Counted from the stretch's first letter, positions 36,608 to 45,869 are shown. The stretch: DNA of 64,000 nt from Flavobacterium amniphilum (GCF_023634845.1 NZ_JAMLJL010000006.1:182389-246388), one strand, 5' to 3'. Numbers and translations: made by a program. Notes: generated by a model from the sequence alone, not told the origin.

Positions 36608-37342
36608 ATGAAAATGACAATAAAAACTGTTTTAGTTCTTCTTGTGCTTTTGTTCCAAAATACTATTTGGTCACAAAATACCCTAAAAGAATTAGCCGGA
36701 TTCCAATACAAAGAAATAGTGGTCAATGCTTCACCGGCAGATGACAAATTACCGATAATCATTGGTTTGCATTGGATGCGTTCCAATCCGGATGAGTTTT
36801 CAGTTTATTTAAAAGATATCAAAAGTCCGGCCCGTATTTTACTGTTGCAGGGAACTTATCCTTTCAAAGAAGGTTTTTCATTTTATCCGGTTGATCCTGA
36901 GAACTATTATAAAATGACAACAGATGCAAAGAAGAAAGTGATAGTAAACGAAGGAGGCAAACTGGTTAGGTTTATAGCATCGGCTTCTAAAAAATATCCC
37001 TCTATAAAAAAACCGGTAATCATAGGAGCATCACAAGGAGGAGACTTGAGTTATTTTATTGGCATTCAATTCAGTAGCCTAGTTGGACTTTCCTGTCCGC
37101 TTTTAGCAACAATTGACAATCGATTAATTTCACAAAGCAAATCGGAAGATACGGCTACCATCCATGCTTTTCATGGAGAAGAAGATCCGATTGTTCCCAT
37201 AAAAACAGCTTTGGAACATATCAAACTTCTTAAGAAGAAATATTTTAATGCTGAAATAACCACGTACAATGGCGTTCAGCATGATATTTCAAAAGAGATG
37301 CAGAATGATTTCACCCAATTGATTGATACTTATCTGAAGTAA
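36608..37342 (+). CDS. Exported alpha/beta hydrolase (phospholipase/carboxylesterase-like)
   Basis: A 244-residue protein with a signal peptide (MKMTIKTVLVLLVLLFQNTIWSQ) and an alpha/beta-hydrolase core. The nucleophile elbow is GASQGG (Ser), the acid is likely the Asp of HGEEDPIVP, and the His is in NGVQHDIS. The arrangement resembles carboxylesterase/phospholipase family 2. The substrate is unknown and it should act in the periplasm or at the surface. It lies 6 bp after ctaA, so it is probably co-transcribed, and its stop abuts the convergent LytTR gene at 37343. Confidence 0.85.
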   Translation: MKMTIKTVLVLLVLLFQNTIWSQNTLKELAGFQYKEIVVNASPADDKLPIIIGLHWMRSNPDEFSVYLKDIKSPARILLLQGTYPFKEGFSFYPVDPENYYKMTTDAKKKVIVNEGGKLVRFIASASKKYPSIKKPVIIGASQGGDLSYFIGIQFSSLVGLSCPLLATIDNRLISQSKSEDTATIHAFHGEEDPIVPIKTALEHIKLLKKKYFNAEITTYNGVQHDISKEMQNDFTQLIDTYLK

Positions 37343-38104
37343 TTAACCAATCCATTCTTTGAAGTCATTAACACGCTCACGTGCCACGATAACTTCATCT
37401 TCTGTATAAGTTGACAGAATGATTTTCAGGCGCGAATTAGTGTGTACCTGTATTTCCTTGATTCCTTTCATCGGAATGATGAATTTACGGCTCACACGGA
37501 AGAAATCTTTCGGGTCCAGATCATTTTCCAACTGCTCCAAAGTTCCGTCGAGCAAATAATCCCTGTTATCAACCGTATGCAGGTAAGTTCCCTTATTTTC
37601 ACTGTAAAAGCATTCAACCTCATCAACCGGAATAAGTTTCAGCTGTTGCCCAACCTTCACCGTAAAACGTTTCTTATAGCTTTTATCGACAGGATTCACC
37701 AACATCTGTTTGATCATTTCAAAATCGAGCGATAAATTCGATCCTGAATTGGTTTGCGTCCTCATTTTAAATTTCTTCACAGCCACTTCCAGATCATCCT
37801 CATCAATAGGCTTCAGTAAATAATCAATACTATTCAGTTTGAAGGCACGCAAAGCATACTCATCATAAGCTGTAGTAAAAATAATGGCGCTCTTGATATC
37901 AATAGCTTCAAATATTTCAAAAGACAAGCCATCCGACAATTGGATATCCAGAAAAATAAGATCCGGATGGGGATTATTCTGAAACCAGTCCAACGATTCT
38001 TCAACCGAATGTAACATGGTGCTGACATTTAATCCCAGTTTCTCCACTTTTCGTTGCAATAAACGGGCAGCCGGCTTCTCGTCTTCTATAATAATGATAT
38101 TCAT
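37343..38104 (-). CDS. LytTR family response regulator
   Basis: A 253-residue DNA-binding response regulator. The receiver has the acidic pair Glu7/Asp8, phospho-acceptor Asp53 in IFLDIQLSDG and Lys98 in DYLLKPID. The LytTR DNA-binding domain spans ~150-250 (CFYSENKGTYLHT, DPKDFFRVSRKFII). It is the last gene of the operon that starts near 41.4 kb and contains a LytS-type kinase, so the two form a pair. Its stop codon directly abuts the convergent hydrolase. Confidence 0.93.
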   Translation of the reverse strand: MNIIIIEDEKPAARLLQRKVEKLGLNVSTMLHSVEESLDWFQNNPHPDLIFLDIQLSDGLSFEIFEAIDIKSAIIFTTAYDEYALRAFKLNSIDYLLKPIDEDDLEVAVKKFKMRTQTNSGSNLSLDFEMIKQMLVNPVDKSYKKRFTVKVGQQLKLIPVDEVECFYSENKGTYLHTVDNRDYLLDGTLEQLENDLDPKDFFRVSRKFIIPMKGIKEIQVHTNSRLKIILSTYTEDEVIVARERVNDFKEWIG

Positions 38105-38142
38105 TTCTAATTTCTAAATTTTACTTTTCCTTATGTTAAGGA

Positions 38143-38175
38143 CTCAACTTTGTAACTTTGTGACTTTCAAACTCA
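38143..38175. repeat. 8-bp-period array without a passenger gene
   Basis: AACTTTGT AACTTTGT GACTTTCA AACTCAAT in 8-bp register, of the same type as the arrays bordering the four-helix-bundle gene. It occupies most of the short gap between the LytTR gene and the next 2TM gene. Confidence 0.65.
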
Positions 38176-38176
38176 A

Positions 38177-38545
38177 TTACTCCCATTTGTTGGATTTATC
38201 CTTTTCCATTAACTCCTTAATCTTCTTTTCTTCCCAGTTATCCCCAAAGAGCATTCCCGGTAAAAATAAGGAAAGACCATGGGCTAACAATCCTAATCCC
38301 CAGAAAAAAGCCGTAAAAAAATTATGGTACTGAAAATATGATTCTCCCGGATCCAATTCCTGGATATTGATGATTATAATCATCACATTAACCATGATAT
38401 AAACAGCTGCATGGGTATAAAAACCTTTTATTTTTTTGACTCTTTTAGCCGCTTCATAATATTTAGCTTCTTCAGGAGTAGCCGGAACATAATCCTTGAA
38501 TGCCCTGCGTTCCGTACGTCTCTCACGTCTGCTTTCGATACTCAT
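38177..38545 (-). CDS. 2TM domain protein
   Basis: A 122-residue protein of the Bacteroidetes 2TM family: an N-terminal cytosolic helix (AKRVKKIKGFYTHAAVYIMV) leads into TM1, a short loop, TM2 (FFTAFFWGLGLLAHGLSLF) and a C-terminal WEEKKIKELMEKDK tail. All 2TM proteins in this operon share the RVKKIKGFYGHL...WEERKIKEIM frame. It is the member nearest the regulator gene. Proposed role (inference): a membrane accessory or sensor of the neighbouring LytS/LytTR pair. Confidence 0.88.
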   Translation of the reverse strand: MSIESRRERRTERRAFKDYVPATPEEAKYYEAAKRVKKIKGFYTHAAVYIMVNVMIIIINIQELDPGESYFQYHNFFTAFFWGLGLLAHGLSLFLPGMLFGDNWEEKKIKELMEKDKSNKWE

Positions 38546-38546
38546 A

Positions 38547-38855
38547 TTAGTACTGTTTATTTTGGTTTCGTTTTTCTTCTTCCATAAATTCTTTGATCTT
38601 ACGCTCTTCCCATTCCTTGTTCATAAACGGAAACCAGTTGAATACTTTGGCTCCGTGGAATAAAACGCCTACACCCCATCCGAGCATCGGCCAAAAGAAC
38701 CAGATATGATCAGGTGAAAACTTCAAATTGATAAACAATAAAAACAAATTGACCAAAACATACGAAATCAGATTTCCGTAAAACCCTTTAATGGCATCAA
38801 CCTGTTTCCGGGCTCTTTGGTATTTATCGTATTCTTCTTTGTTATATGATTCCAT
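38547..38855 (-). CDS. 2TM domain protein
   Basis: A 102-residue 2TM protein with the family frame RKQVDAIKGFYGNLISYVLV, a second helix FFWPMLGWGVGVLFHGAKVF and the tail EWEERKIKEFMEEEKR. It lies 1 bp upstream of the next 2TM gene, so the genes are translated together. It is closest in sequence to the C-terminal 2TM segment of the kinase at 39184 (FYGNLISY, FPMLGWGFGVLMHA), which points to a duplication between them. Confidence 0.88.
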   Translation of the reverse strand: MESYNKEEYDKYQRARKQVDAIKGFYGNLISYVLVNLFLLFINLKFSPDHIWFFWPMLGWGVGVLFHGAKVFNWFPFMNKEWEERKIKEFMEEEKRNQNKQY

Positions 38856-38860
38856 GATTA

Positions 38861-39193
38861 TTATTCTTTTTTAATGTCATTTTTTCCCTCATTCATTATT
38901 TTGCTGATTTGCTTTTGCTCCCAACTGTCTCCTAACACTCTTTCGCTAAAGAAGAGCTTAATCCCGTCCATTGCCATTATAAAAGTCCAAATCCACATGA
39001 ATACTTCGTTAATGTAATTTAGCGGTATAAAATTCAAAGGAACGCCATAATACGTTTTGCTGATGTAAACAGCAACTCCGATCAGATAAATAAACAGATG
39101 GCCATAGAAGTTTTTGATTTTACGAACTCTTTTTCTGGCCAATTCTTCAAGGGTATTTTCCGGTGATGAATATTTCTCCATGATTACTTCCAT
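38861..39193 (-). CDS. 2TM domain protein
   Basis: A 110-residue 2TM protein: RKRVRKIKNFYGHLFIYLIG begins TM1, a second hydrophobic stretch follows (INEVFMWIWTFIMAMDGIKLF), and the tail is WEQKQISKIMNE. Its start overlaps the end of the kinase gene by 10 bp; an ATG four codons later would abolish the overlap. It is less like the other two copies than they are like the kinase tail. Confidence 0.86.
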   Translation of the reverse strand: MEVIMEKYSSPENTLEELARKRVRKIKNFYGHLFIYLIGVAVYISKTYYGVPLNFIPLNYINEVFMWIWTFIMAMDGIKLFFSERVLGDSWEQKQISKIMNEGKNDIKKE

Positions 39194-40524
39194 TTATTGT
39201 TTACTCCGTTCTGTTTATCAAGGATTTCCTTAATTTTTCTTTCTTCCCAGTTTTTACCGTAACCAAAAGTCTCAAAAGCATGCATTAACACCCCGAATCC
39301 CCATCCCAGCATCGGAAACCAAAACCACTGGAATCCGTGGGAAGTTTGCAGATTAATAAAAATCAGGATCGGAATAACACAGCAGTAAGAAATCAGGTTT
39401 CCGTAAAATCCTTTCAGCTTCTCTACTCTTTCTCTTGCTTTGGCATAAGCAACATTTTCATTGTATATATTTTCAGTTTCCATATAAGCAATTTGTTTTG
39501 TCAGTATTGGAATTTTCACTTTAAAATAATCGTTGTTTTCTTCTATGAGTACCTTCCGTTCCGAAATCAGCGCATACCGGTTCACGATATTTTGCAAACC
39601 AACTCCCTTACGGTCCTGCAAGACTTCTTTCTTTTGCAGGTTGTTCTCAATAATCAGATAATTGTTTTCGACATAAATCCTGATGTGCAGCGGTTTTTTC
39701 TCGCTTACCACATTGTGCTTGATTGTATTTTCAAGCAAAAGCTGAAGTGAAAGCGGTACCACACGGGCTTCCGGATTATCAAAATCGGCCGGAAGTTCAT
39801 ACGTAATACTGTTTTCAAAACGCATCTTCAGTAAATTCATGTACGTCTTGGCAAAAGCCAGTTCTTCTTCAACCGAAACCAGTTCCTTATCACGCTGTTC
39901 CAACACATAGCGGTAAATTTTTGATAGTGAAGTGGTAAAACGCTGTGCGCTGTCCGGATTTTCTTCAATCAATGAACTCAATACATTCAGACTGTTGAAC
40001 AGGAAATGTGGATCAATCTGGTTTTTTAAACTTTCAAATTGGGCCGAAGCTGTTCCGGCTATGACTTTCTGTTCCTTTATTTTGTTCTCCTGGTAGGTTT
40101 TATAAAAATAAAAGGCATAAAACGATACCGAAACAAAGAGTGTAATGATAACCGCCACTACATAATTTCCAGGCTGTTCATTTCGAATAAAATCAATAAA
40201 ACTCTTCTTTTCAATGATTACATCTTCAAAAACACGCAACAGAAAAATAACGCCCATAGAAACCAGAAAAGAAGACAGAAAACCGATTATAACTCTTTTG
40301 GCCGAAAACCGGTTTTCAACAAAGACTCTGTCCAGATATAAAAAAAGTGCTTTATTGGAATACCCTAAAGTGAATGAATACAGTTGGGTGTAAACAAATC
40401 CGATAAGCAATTTATTTGCCGGTGGCATTGCATTCCCGAAGGCAAGGTTGATCAACTGAATGATTACAAATACACCGCATCCGAAAAGGAACACTTTTAA
40501 TAATTCTTTGAAAGAGACTTTCAT
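39184..40524 (-). CDS. LytS-type sensor histidine kinase fused to a 2TM domain
   Basis: A 446-residue kinase. Four membrane helices lie within ~1-145. A His_kinase (LytS/YehU-type) domain has the phospho-acceptor His173 in QIDPHFLFNSLN. An HATPase-like part has LLLENTIKHN and GVGLQNIVNRY. The C-terminal ~90 residues are a complete 2TM domain (RVEKLKGFYGNLISY, MLGWGFGVLMHAFE, WEERKIKEIL). Having a 2TM domain attached to the kinase, with three free 2TM proteins downstream, argues that these small proteins associate physically with this kinase. The cognate regulator is the LytTR protein at 37343. Confidence 0.9.
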   Translation of the reverse strand: MKVSFKELLKVFLFGCGVFVIIQLINLAFGNAMPPANKLLIGFVYTQLYSFTLGYSNKALFLYLDRVFVENRFSAKRVIIGFLSSFLVSMGVIFLLRVFEDVIIEKKSFIDFIRNEQPGNYVVAVIITLFVSVSFYAFYFYKTYQENKIKEQKVIAGTASAQFESLKNQIDPHFLFNSLNVLSSLIEENPDSAQRFTTSLSKIYRYVLEQRDKELVSVEEELAFAKTYMNLLKMRFENSITYELPADFDNPEARVVPLSLQLLLENTIKHNVVSEKKPLHIRIYVENNYLIIENNLQKKEVLQDRKGVGLQNIVNRYALISERKVLIEENNDYFKVKIPILTKQIAYMETENIYNENVAYAKARERVEKLKGFYGNLISYCCVIPILIFINLQTSHGFQWFWFPMLGWGFGVLMHAFETFGYGKNWEERKIKEILDKQNGVNNKWK

Positions 40525-40551
40525 TCTTTTATGCTGGTTATGGTTTATCTT

Positions 40552-40731
40552 TTATTGTTTTGCTTTCAGAAGTGCTGAAGCTATGAATCCAACACCCATT
40601 CCAACTAAAGTTCCTACAGAAATTTTATCCATGTACATCCCGATTCCCATTCCCACGAACATACAGCCGATAAAAACTTTACTTCCTATGTTACCCCAAA
40701 TATTGTTGTTGTTTTGATCTTGATTTTCCAT
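40552..40731 (-). CDS. Small glycine-rich membrane protein (59 aa)
   Basis: A 59-residue protein starting MENQDQNNNNIWGNIG. An Asn/Gln-rich cytosolic start is followed by two glycine/methionine-rich hydrophobic segments (VFIGCMFVGMGIGMYM and TLVGMGVGFIASALL) that can form a helical hairpin. It has ATG and TAA and lies in the 40525-40759 gap of the operon in the same orientation as its neighbours, so I take it as a real gene. The GxxxG pattern suggests packing with other membrane helices. The function is unknown; its position next to the LytS-2TM kinase suggests that it belongs to that membrane system. Confidence 0.8.
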   Translation of the reverse strand: MENQDQNNNNIWGNIGSKVFIGCMFVGMGIGMYMDKISVGTLVGMGVGFIASALLKAKQ

Positions 40732-40759
40732 GATTTTAATTTTGTTTGTTAGTATTTAA

Positions 40760-41383
40760 TTATTTAGTACAGTTTTCCAATGTTTTTTTAGCTCTGTCCA
40801 ATCCCCAGTTTGGATGCAATGCTGTTTCAGGTTTAAATGTAGCAAAAAGTTCAATCGATTTCTCAACTTGGGCACACAAAGGTTTAGTATCGGCACCTGT
40901 CCATTTTGCTCCTCCAATTTCAAACTCTGCTTTACAGAAAACCACTCTTGGGTTGTTTGGCGCAATTGCCTGTGCTTTAAAATACTGTTCCATTGCTTTG
41001 TTTGAATATTTCATTCCGTTTGTCATCGGATCCTGAACAATCCATGCCGTGTAAACCAACGCCTGCAACACCATGATTTCTGCGTTATTCGGACTGATGA
41101 TTGCTGCTTCGTCAACTGCTTTTTGCGCTTTTTCCAGTAAAGCCGTTGCTTTCTCTCTGTTTTCCGGTTTAAAAGCTTCAGTGGTGTTGATCATTCCGAT
41201 GTAATAATTCGGTAACCAGTTTGCTTTTTCCACTGAGGCAATTCTTTCAATTTTTGCTGATGCTTCAGTTGGTTTTCCTTGTCCCCAAAGTGCCAGGGAT
41301 TCTCCCATACTTTGCTCAAATTTTGCTTGTCCGAATACTGCTGAACAAAATAATAAAACCGCTGTTGTAATAAATCGTACCAT
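40760..41383 (-). CDS. Exported TPR-like protein
   Basis: A 207-residue exported protein (signal MVRFITTAVLLFCSAVFGQA). It is built of helical TPR-like pairs: YYIGMINTTEAFKPENREKATALLEKA, EAAIISPNNAEIMVLQALVYTAW and QAIAPNNPRVVFCKAEFEIGG. Two or three Cys residues near the C-terminus may pair. It is the first gene of the operon running to the LytTR regulator, ~30 bp before the small membrane protein. A periplasmic TPR protein is a plausible ligand-binding partner for the LytS kinase (inference). Confidence 0.82.
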   Translation of the reverse strand: MVRFITTAVLLFCSAVFGQAKFEQSMGESLALWGQGKPTEASAKIERIASVEKANWLPNYYIGMINTTEAFKPENREKATALLEKAQKAVDEAAIISPNNAEIMVLQALVYTAWIVQDPMTNGMKYSNKAMEQYFKAQAIAPNNPRVVFCKAEFEIGGAKWTGADTKPLCAQVEKSIELFATFKPETALHPNWGLDRAKKTLENCTK

Positions 41384-41470
41384 AATTTTTTAGTTTAATT
41401 TGTTTAATTGTTAAAGTTTACTTCTATTTTATTTTTTGATGACTGAAACCCTTCGTTTGAATTTCTGTAC

Positions 41471-41478
41471 CAAAAGTA
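41471..41478 (-). promoter_or_regulatory. -7 box (TACTTTTG) of the TPR-LytS-2TM-LytTR operon
   Basis: TACTTTTG on the minus strand matches TAnnTTTG and lies 88 bp upstream of the TPR gene, implying an ~80-nt leader. It is the only good match in this gap. Confidence 0.5.
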
Positions 41479-41591
41479 CTACGCTTATCCCTACCTTAAA
41501 ACTTATACTGACCGAACTGTCGTTTTTTAGGGATGAATTGTTCTGATGTTTAAATTTTCTTAGCAAACAGAATAATTATCAATGCTGAAAT

Positions 41592-41627
41592 GAACAAAAA
41601 AAAACCTGAAACACATGGTCTCAGGTT
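41592..41627 (-). terminator. Terminator of the T9SS type A gene
   Basis: AACCTGA (41603-41609) and TCAGGTT (41621-41627) form a 7-bp stem with an 11-nt loop. On the minus strand it is followed by a run of at least nine Ts. It lies 24 bp beyond the stop of the gene at 41651. Confidence 0.85.
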
Positions 41628-41650
41628 CTTTATAATATTAGAAAAAAGAA

Positions 41651-43339
41651 TTATCTGTCAACAGCAAACTTAAGACTACCTGTCTTGTTATCACTATTTA
41701 CTTTTAAGAAATAAACTCCTTTTGTTAACTGACTGATATTAAGCTCAAATGCAGTAGTATTTATTTTTTGGGAAGGAATTACAATCTGACCAATTGTATT
41801 ATAAACTTCAAGGCTTGCATTTTCACCAACAGATTGTAATCTTACATTTAAAGTAGTAGTTGCCGGATTTGGGAATACAGTTAAATTATCAACTAATTCA
41901 TCTACCGAATCTACTCCTAAAGTACAAGTACCAGTAAGATTCAGTTCAATACCCATCTGGCCTAAATTTGAGGCTACAAGAGCTGGAGCCCCTCCCGCAA
42001 GAGCGGTTGTATAGTAAGTGGTCGTTAAATTAGGATTGGCATAAGCATTTATGGGATAATAAGCCGTTGCATTAGCGGTTTGAGCCATCCCGAAATATAC
42101 TAATTGGTTAGCCGCAACAGAAACCGAAGGACTGAAATTAAACGTTCTGAAAGTATTTAAATCTCCGTTTGCAATGGTTAATGTATTTGTACTGGTAGCT
42201 AAAATAGCACCCGCATTATTCAAAATTACGCCATAAACATTTCTGCCCACAGATGCCGGATTATTTGCAATCGCAATATTTACGCCGGTTACTGTAGATG
42301 CGACAGTTGTTTGAAACGGTGTACAAATGATTCCTGAACCCGTACCAAAACCAACCGGTGAAGTATACGTTACAGGATTTTGGGCTGCCCCATAAACATT
42401 ACAACTTACAGTAGTATTAAAATTGGATGAGTTGTTCGTATTCACCTGATCAGTTGGAACGCTCACATTTAAAGTATTTGCACCTAAAGCCGTAGGTGTC
42501 CAGGCATTAAAATTTACTGTTTGGGATGCTCCAGGTGCCAATGAAGCCACAATTTTTGTATCAGTATAAGTGTTTGCTCCAGTCATATTAGCACTTACCG
42601 GAACATTGGTTATTGTAACATTACTCTTGTTTCTTACCAAAGCAGAGATAGAAACAGGTAAATTCAACACGTTCGCTACATTTCCTAATGTATTGATACT
42701 CTCAACAGCTGCATCATTTGAATAAGGATTAGGATAACCAAAACGCATAACAGGTCTGAAACTTGTTGCGGTTAAAGTTGTTGGAGCTGCTGATGCACTT
42801 GCTGCCGAAACACATCCTCCCACTAACCCAGTAGAATTAGAATCATAAGTAGCAGGGGTAGTAGCAGCTGTACCGGTTCTCACAAAATCATAAGCAACAT
42901 AAACAGAACCACCTGTGTATACCAATGGCGTAGTCAAAGTTAAATCAATATTGGTAGCATTTGCAGGTACGGTATAAGTACCTGAATAAACTTGTGTCAT
43001 ACCAGTGATAATAGTACCCCAGTTTGTTCCTAAAGTATAGGAAGTATCGGTACTGTTTTTCATATAAACAGTTAAAGTTCCGGTAACGGCGACGTTTGCA
43101 CCTGCTGTAGTAACAAAACCAAATAAACTCAATGAAGAACTTGCCGGAATTCCGGTCAACTCTGATGCTAATGCAAGTGCAGAACCTCTCATAAAAGAGT
43201 GGGCACTGGTTCCGTTAGGAGCACGGTTTTGTGTTGTCGAAGCATCACTTACAGGAGCATTAACAACAGCTGTTACCTGGCCAAAGGAAACGGCTGTTGT
43301 TAGCATTAAAAATGTAAAAATCAGCGTAATTTTTTTCAT
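41651..43339 (-). CDS. Secreted protein with T9SS type A sorting domain
   Basis: A 562-residue exported protein (signal MKKITLIFTFLMLTTAVSFGQ). The C-terminal ~75 residues are the Por-type T9SS sorting domain (LTVFPNPATTTLNVRLQ, LEVYNTIGQIV, LTKGVYFLKV). The body is Thr/Ser/Asn/Ala-rich and all-beta, with a CARDB-like segment in the middle (VANVLNLPVSISALVRNKSN, VSANMTGANTY) that fits adhesin-like or cell-surface roles. No enzymatic motif is visible. It is a single gene with its own terminator. Confidence 0.85.
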   Translation of the reverse strand: MKKITLIFTFLMLTTAVSFGQVTAVVNAPVSDASTTQNRAPNGTSAHSFMRGSALALASELTGIPASSSLSLFGFVTTAGANVAVTGTLTVYMKNSTDTSYTLGTNWGTIITGMTQVYSGTYTVPANATNIDLTLTTPLVYTGGSVYVAYDFVRTGTAATTPATYDSNSTGLVGGCVSAASASAAPTTLTATSFRPVMRFGYPNPYSNDAAVESINTLGNVANVLNLPVSISALVRNKSNVTITNVPVSANMTGANTYTDTKIVASLAPGASQTVNFNAWTPTALGANTLNVSVPTDQVNTNNSSNFNTTVSCNVYGAAQNPVTYTSPVGFGTGSGIICTPFQTTVASTVTGVNIAIANNPASVGRNVYGVILNNAGAILATSTNTLTIANGDLNTFRTFNFSPSVSVAANQLVYFGMAQTANATAYYPINAYANPNLTTTYYTTALAGGAPALVASNLGQMGIELNLTGTCTLGVDSVDELVDNLTVFPNPATTTLNVRLQSVGENASLEVYNTIGQIVIPSQKINTTAFELNISQLTKGVYFLKVNSDNKTGSLKFAVDR

Positions 43340-43449
43340 AAGATTGTTTTTTTTTAGATCTAACTAAGTTAACAAAACTTTAATCTATTAAATAAACAAT
43401 CTTTAAATCTCACAATTTTCACACAAAAAGTTAATTAAAAATATAATTC

Positions 43450-45606
43450 TTATAAATTATCCAGATTATTGGCTTTTTTATCACTGCTGATGGTCCAGAA
43501 GAATCCTACGAAAAAGAAACGGTCTGCCGGTTGTCCTATCGCCTGGCGCTGGAATGTTCCGGCTAAATCAGGTGAATTAGCATACTGATAACCAAATACA
43601 TTATCCCTTCCCAAAACATTCGAAACCGAAAAGAACAAAATTTTCTGTTGTGATAGCAAATACGCCCAACTCAAACTCAAACTGTTATACGCTTTAGTTT
43701 TTCCGTTCATGAATTGTGTCTGGTTAGGGTCATTGTATGGTCTTCCCGTTGCAAAACTGTTCGTCACGCTGATTTGTGATTTCCAGTCGTTTACCCAGTA
43801 CTTCCCTACTACCGAAACCGTATGGTCGGCGACAAAACTTGGTTGTACTTCTGCACTGTAATTTCTGAAATCCCTCTTACTGTCGATAAACGAATACGAT
43901 ACCCAGTAATCTAAATATTTAATGGTTTTACTGTCTCTCCAAAACACATCCAATCCTTTTGCATAACCAGAACCATTATTACTGTAGTTGCTGTTGTACA
44001 TCGCAGTCTGTGTATCATATTTCACTAAATCGTTATAATCCTTGTAGAAAACTTCAGCACGTAACGTTCTTTTATTGGCCGAATACATATAATTCAGGAT
44101 GTAATGCGCCGTTTTCTCATAATTGAAATCGGTGTTGTATTTTAAGTAATCCTGCTTAGGGGTTTGGTGGAAATCACCGTATGCCAGTGAAAACTGTCCG
44201 TTTTGGGATGATTTGAATGCAAATGAAACTCTTGGTTCTACAATTCCTTTTTCCAATAAATCATTATACATTCCGCGTGCACCCAACTTCATGGCTACAT
44301 TCTTCGACAGGAAAATATCGGCTTCGGTAAATAAAGCACTTACACCACTGTTATATCCGCTGTTAAAACTGTTATCGGCAGAAGGTTTAAAAGTTTCGTC
44401 AAAATTGGTAATAAAATAATCTCCTCCGAAAGCTAAACGTACTCTGTCAGAGAACTTTTTATCCAATTTCATTTTCAAATGTGTGGCTACTTCCCTGTTT
44501 TTCAAATTATCCTTATCCAAGTCGAAGTTCACATTGTTTAAACCAAAGCTCACACCGGTCTGGATTCCCCAACCCGTTCCGAAACTGCCTTTGTATGACG
44601 AATTGAAATACAGGTTATTGTTTTTATTGTTCACGCGCACCGGATCTACTGAGTTGATATCTTTTTGGTTCAAATCGAATTCGGAGTATTCGAAAGCCGA
44701 ATACATTTTCAGTAAACCGTTTTTAAATTTTAAACGGTAAACCGCTTCCCCTGAAATCCCTCGGTAAGGTTTGTTCCAATCGGCGTTTTGCGGTATGGCC
44801 CACTGATACGGTGCCAGATCAATATAAGACGTATTGATACTGAACGAACTTTTGTCCCATTTTTTGGTTCTTCCGAATCCTAAACCAACGGTCATGAAGG
44901 AATATTCGGTTTTGTCCTGATCAGGTTCGGAAATGGAATTCATTAATAAAACACTCGAAAGTGCATCCCCGAATTCGGCCGAATAACCACCGGTTGAGAA
45001 GGTCATTCCGTTAAAAAGGAAAGGAGAAAAACGTCCGCGGGTAGGCATATTATTAGCGGTTACACCATAGGGTTGCGCCACACGGATTCCATCTATATAG
45101 GTTTGCGTTTCATCACTTTCTCCTCCTCTTACAAATAGCCTTCCGCTTTCCCCGTTGATCTGGGCACCCGGCAAGGTTTGCAACGCACCCACGATATCAC
45201 CAGCTGATCCTGCCGTTGTCACAATATCCAACGGTTTTAATGCCGAAGCTTTACTGTTGTCACCCGCTTTGAACGAACCCGCAGTAATTACCACTGCGTC
45301 GAGTACATTCACGCTGGCGCGCAATTTCAGTACGAGGTTTTGTGCTTTTTCAATGACAACCGGTGCTTTGTAATCGACATAATTTAAGGCTGTCGCCACT
45401 ATGGTCTTTGGTCCTTTTTCGGAGGTTTCGAAAGTGAATTCTCCTTTTTCATCAGTCGTTGCACCGTCATAGGTTCCGTCAATGTAAACATTGGCACCTA
45501 CTAAAGGTCTTTCTTTGTTGTCGATGATTTTTCCCGTAACGGTTTGGTTTTGTGCCAATGCGCCTACAGAAAGGAATAATAATAAAAGTTTAAAAACAGT
45601 ATTCAT
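43450..45606 (-). CDS. TonB-dependent outer-membrane receptor with carboxypeptidase-like domain
   Basis: A 718-residue receptor. A signal peptide (MNTVFKLLLLFLSVGALAQ) leads to a carboxypeptidase-regulatory-like domain (GKIIDNKERPLVGANVYIDG), a plug domain with GRLFVRGGESDETQTYIDG, and a 22-strand barrel ending in a typical C-terminal strand region. It is shorter than SusC proteins and no SusD gene is adjacent, so it is more likely a metal/siderophore or small-molecule receptor; the substrate is unknown. I start at the ATG at 45606, since the longer frame to 45648 lacks signal-peptide character. Confidence 0.9.
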   Translation of the reverse strand: MNTVFKLLLLFLSVGALAQNQTVTGKIIDNKERPLVGANVYIDGTYDGATTDEKGEFTFETSEKGPKTIVATALNYVDYKAPVVIEKAQNLVLKLRASVNVLDAVVITAGSFKAGDNSKASALKPLDIVTTAGSAGDIVGALQTLPGAQINGESGRLFVRGGESDETQTYIDGIRVAQPYGVTANNMPTRGRFSPFLFNGMTFSTGGYSAEFGDALSSVLLMNSISEPDQDKTEYSFMTVGLGFGRTKKWDKSSFSINTSYIDLAPYQWAIPQNADWNKPYRGISGEAVYRLKFKNGLLKMYSAFEYSEFDLNQKDINSVDPVRVNNKNNNLYFNSSYKGSFGTGWGIQTGVSFGLNNVNFDLDKDNLKNREVATHLKMKLDKKFSDRVRLAFGGDYFITNFDETFKPSADNSFNSGYNSGVSALFTEADIFLSKNVAMKLGARGMYNDLLEKGIVEPRVSFAFKSSQNGQFSLAYGDFHQTPKQDYLKYNTDFNYEKTAHYILNYMYSANKRTLRAEVFYKDYNDLVKYDTQTAMYNSNYSNNGSGYAKGLDVFWRDSKTIKYLDYWVSYSFIDSKRDFRNYSAEVQPSFVADHTVSVVGKYWVNDWKSQISVTNSFATGRPYNDPNQTQFMNGKTKAYNSLSLSWAYLLSQQKILFFSVSNVLGRDNVFGYQYANSPDLAGTFQRQAIGQPADRFFFVGFFWTISSDKKANNLDNL

Positions 45607-45729
45607 GGTTTGTTTATTTTGATAGGCCAAAGTTGCAGGAAAAACCACACATACTAAAATCCTATTGACCGAATTGTAGAATTTTAAGGATGAAGTGTTT
45701 TTTGGACATAGTGATTAATTCATTGTTGC

Positions 45730-45848
45730 CGTCAATTCGAATGTTTTGTGGAACGCAGTGGAACAAAATGTATCGAGAAGTCATTCCCTGAAAAGGGTCT
45801 CGATACATTTTTATTCCGTTACACTACATAAAAACACTCGAACTGACG
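45730..45848. repeat. 119-bp imperfect palindromic (REP-like) element
   Basis: The left arm (45730-45778) and right arm (45798-45848) are imperfect inverse copies around a ~19-nt centre. The outermost parts (CGTCAATTCGAATGTTTT / AAAACACTCGAACTGACG) and the innermost parts (AAAATGTATCGAGA / TCTCGATACATTTT) match best. The sequences TCTCGATACA and CTCGAACTGAC are of a type I recognise from dispersed intergenic palindromes in Flavobacterium. It carries no gene. Confidence 0.8.
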
Positions 45849-45869
45849 AAAACCGCAATAAAATTTAGT

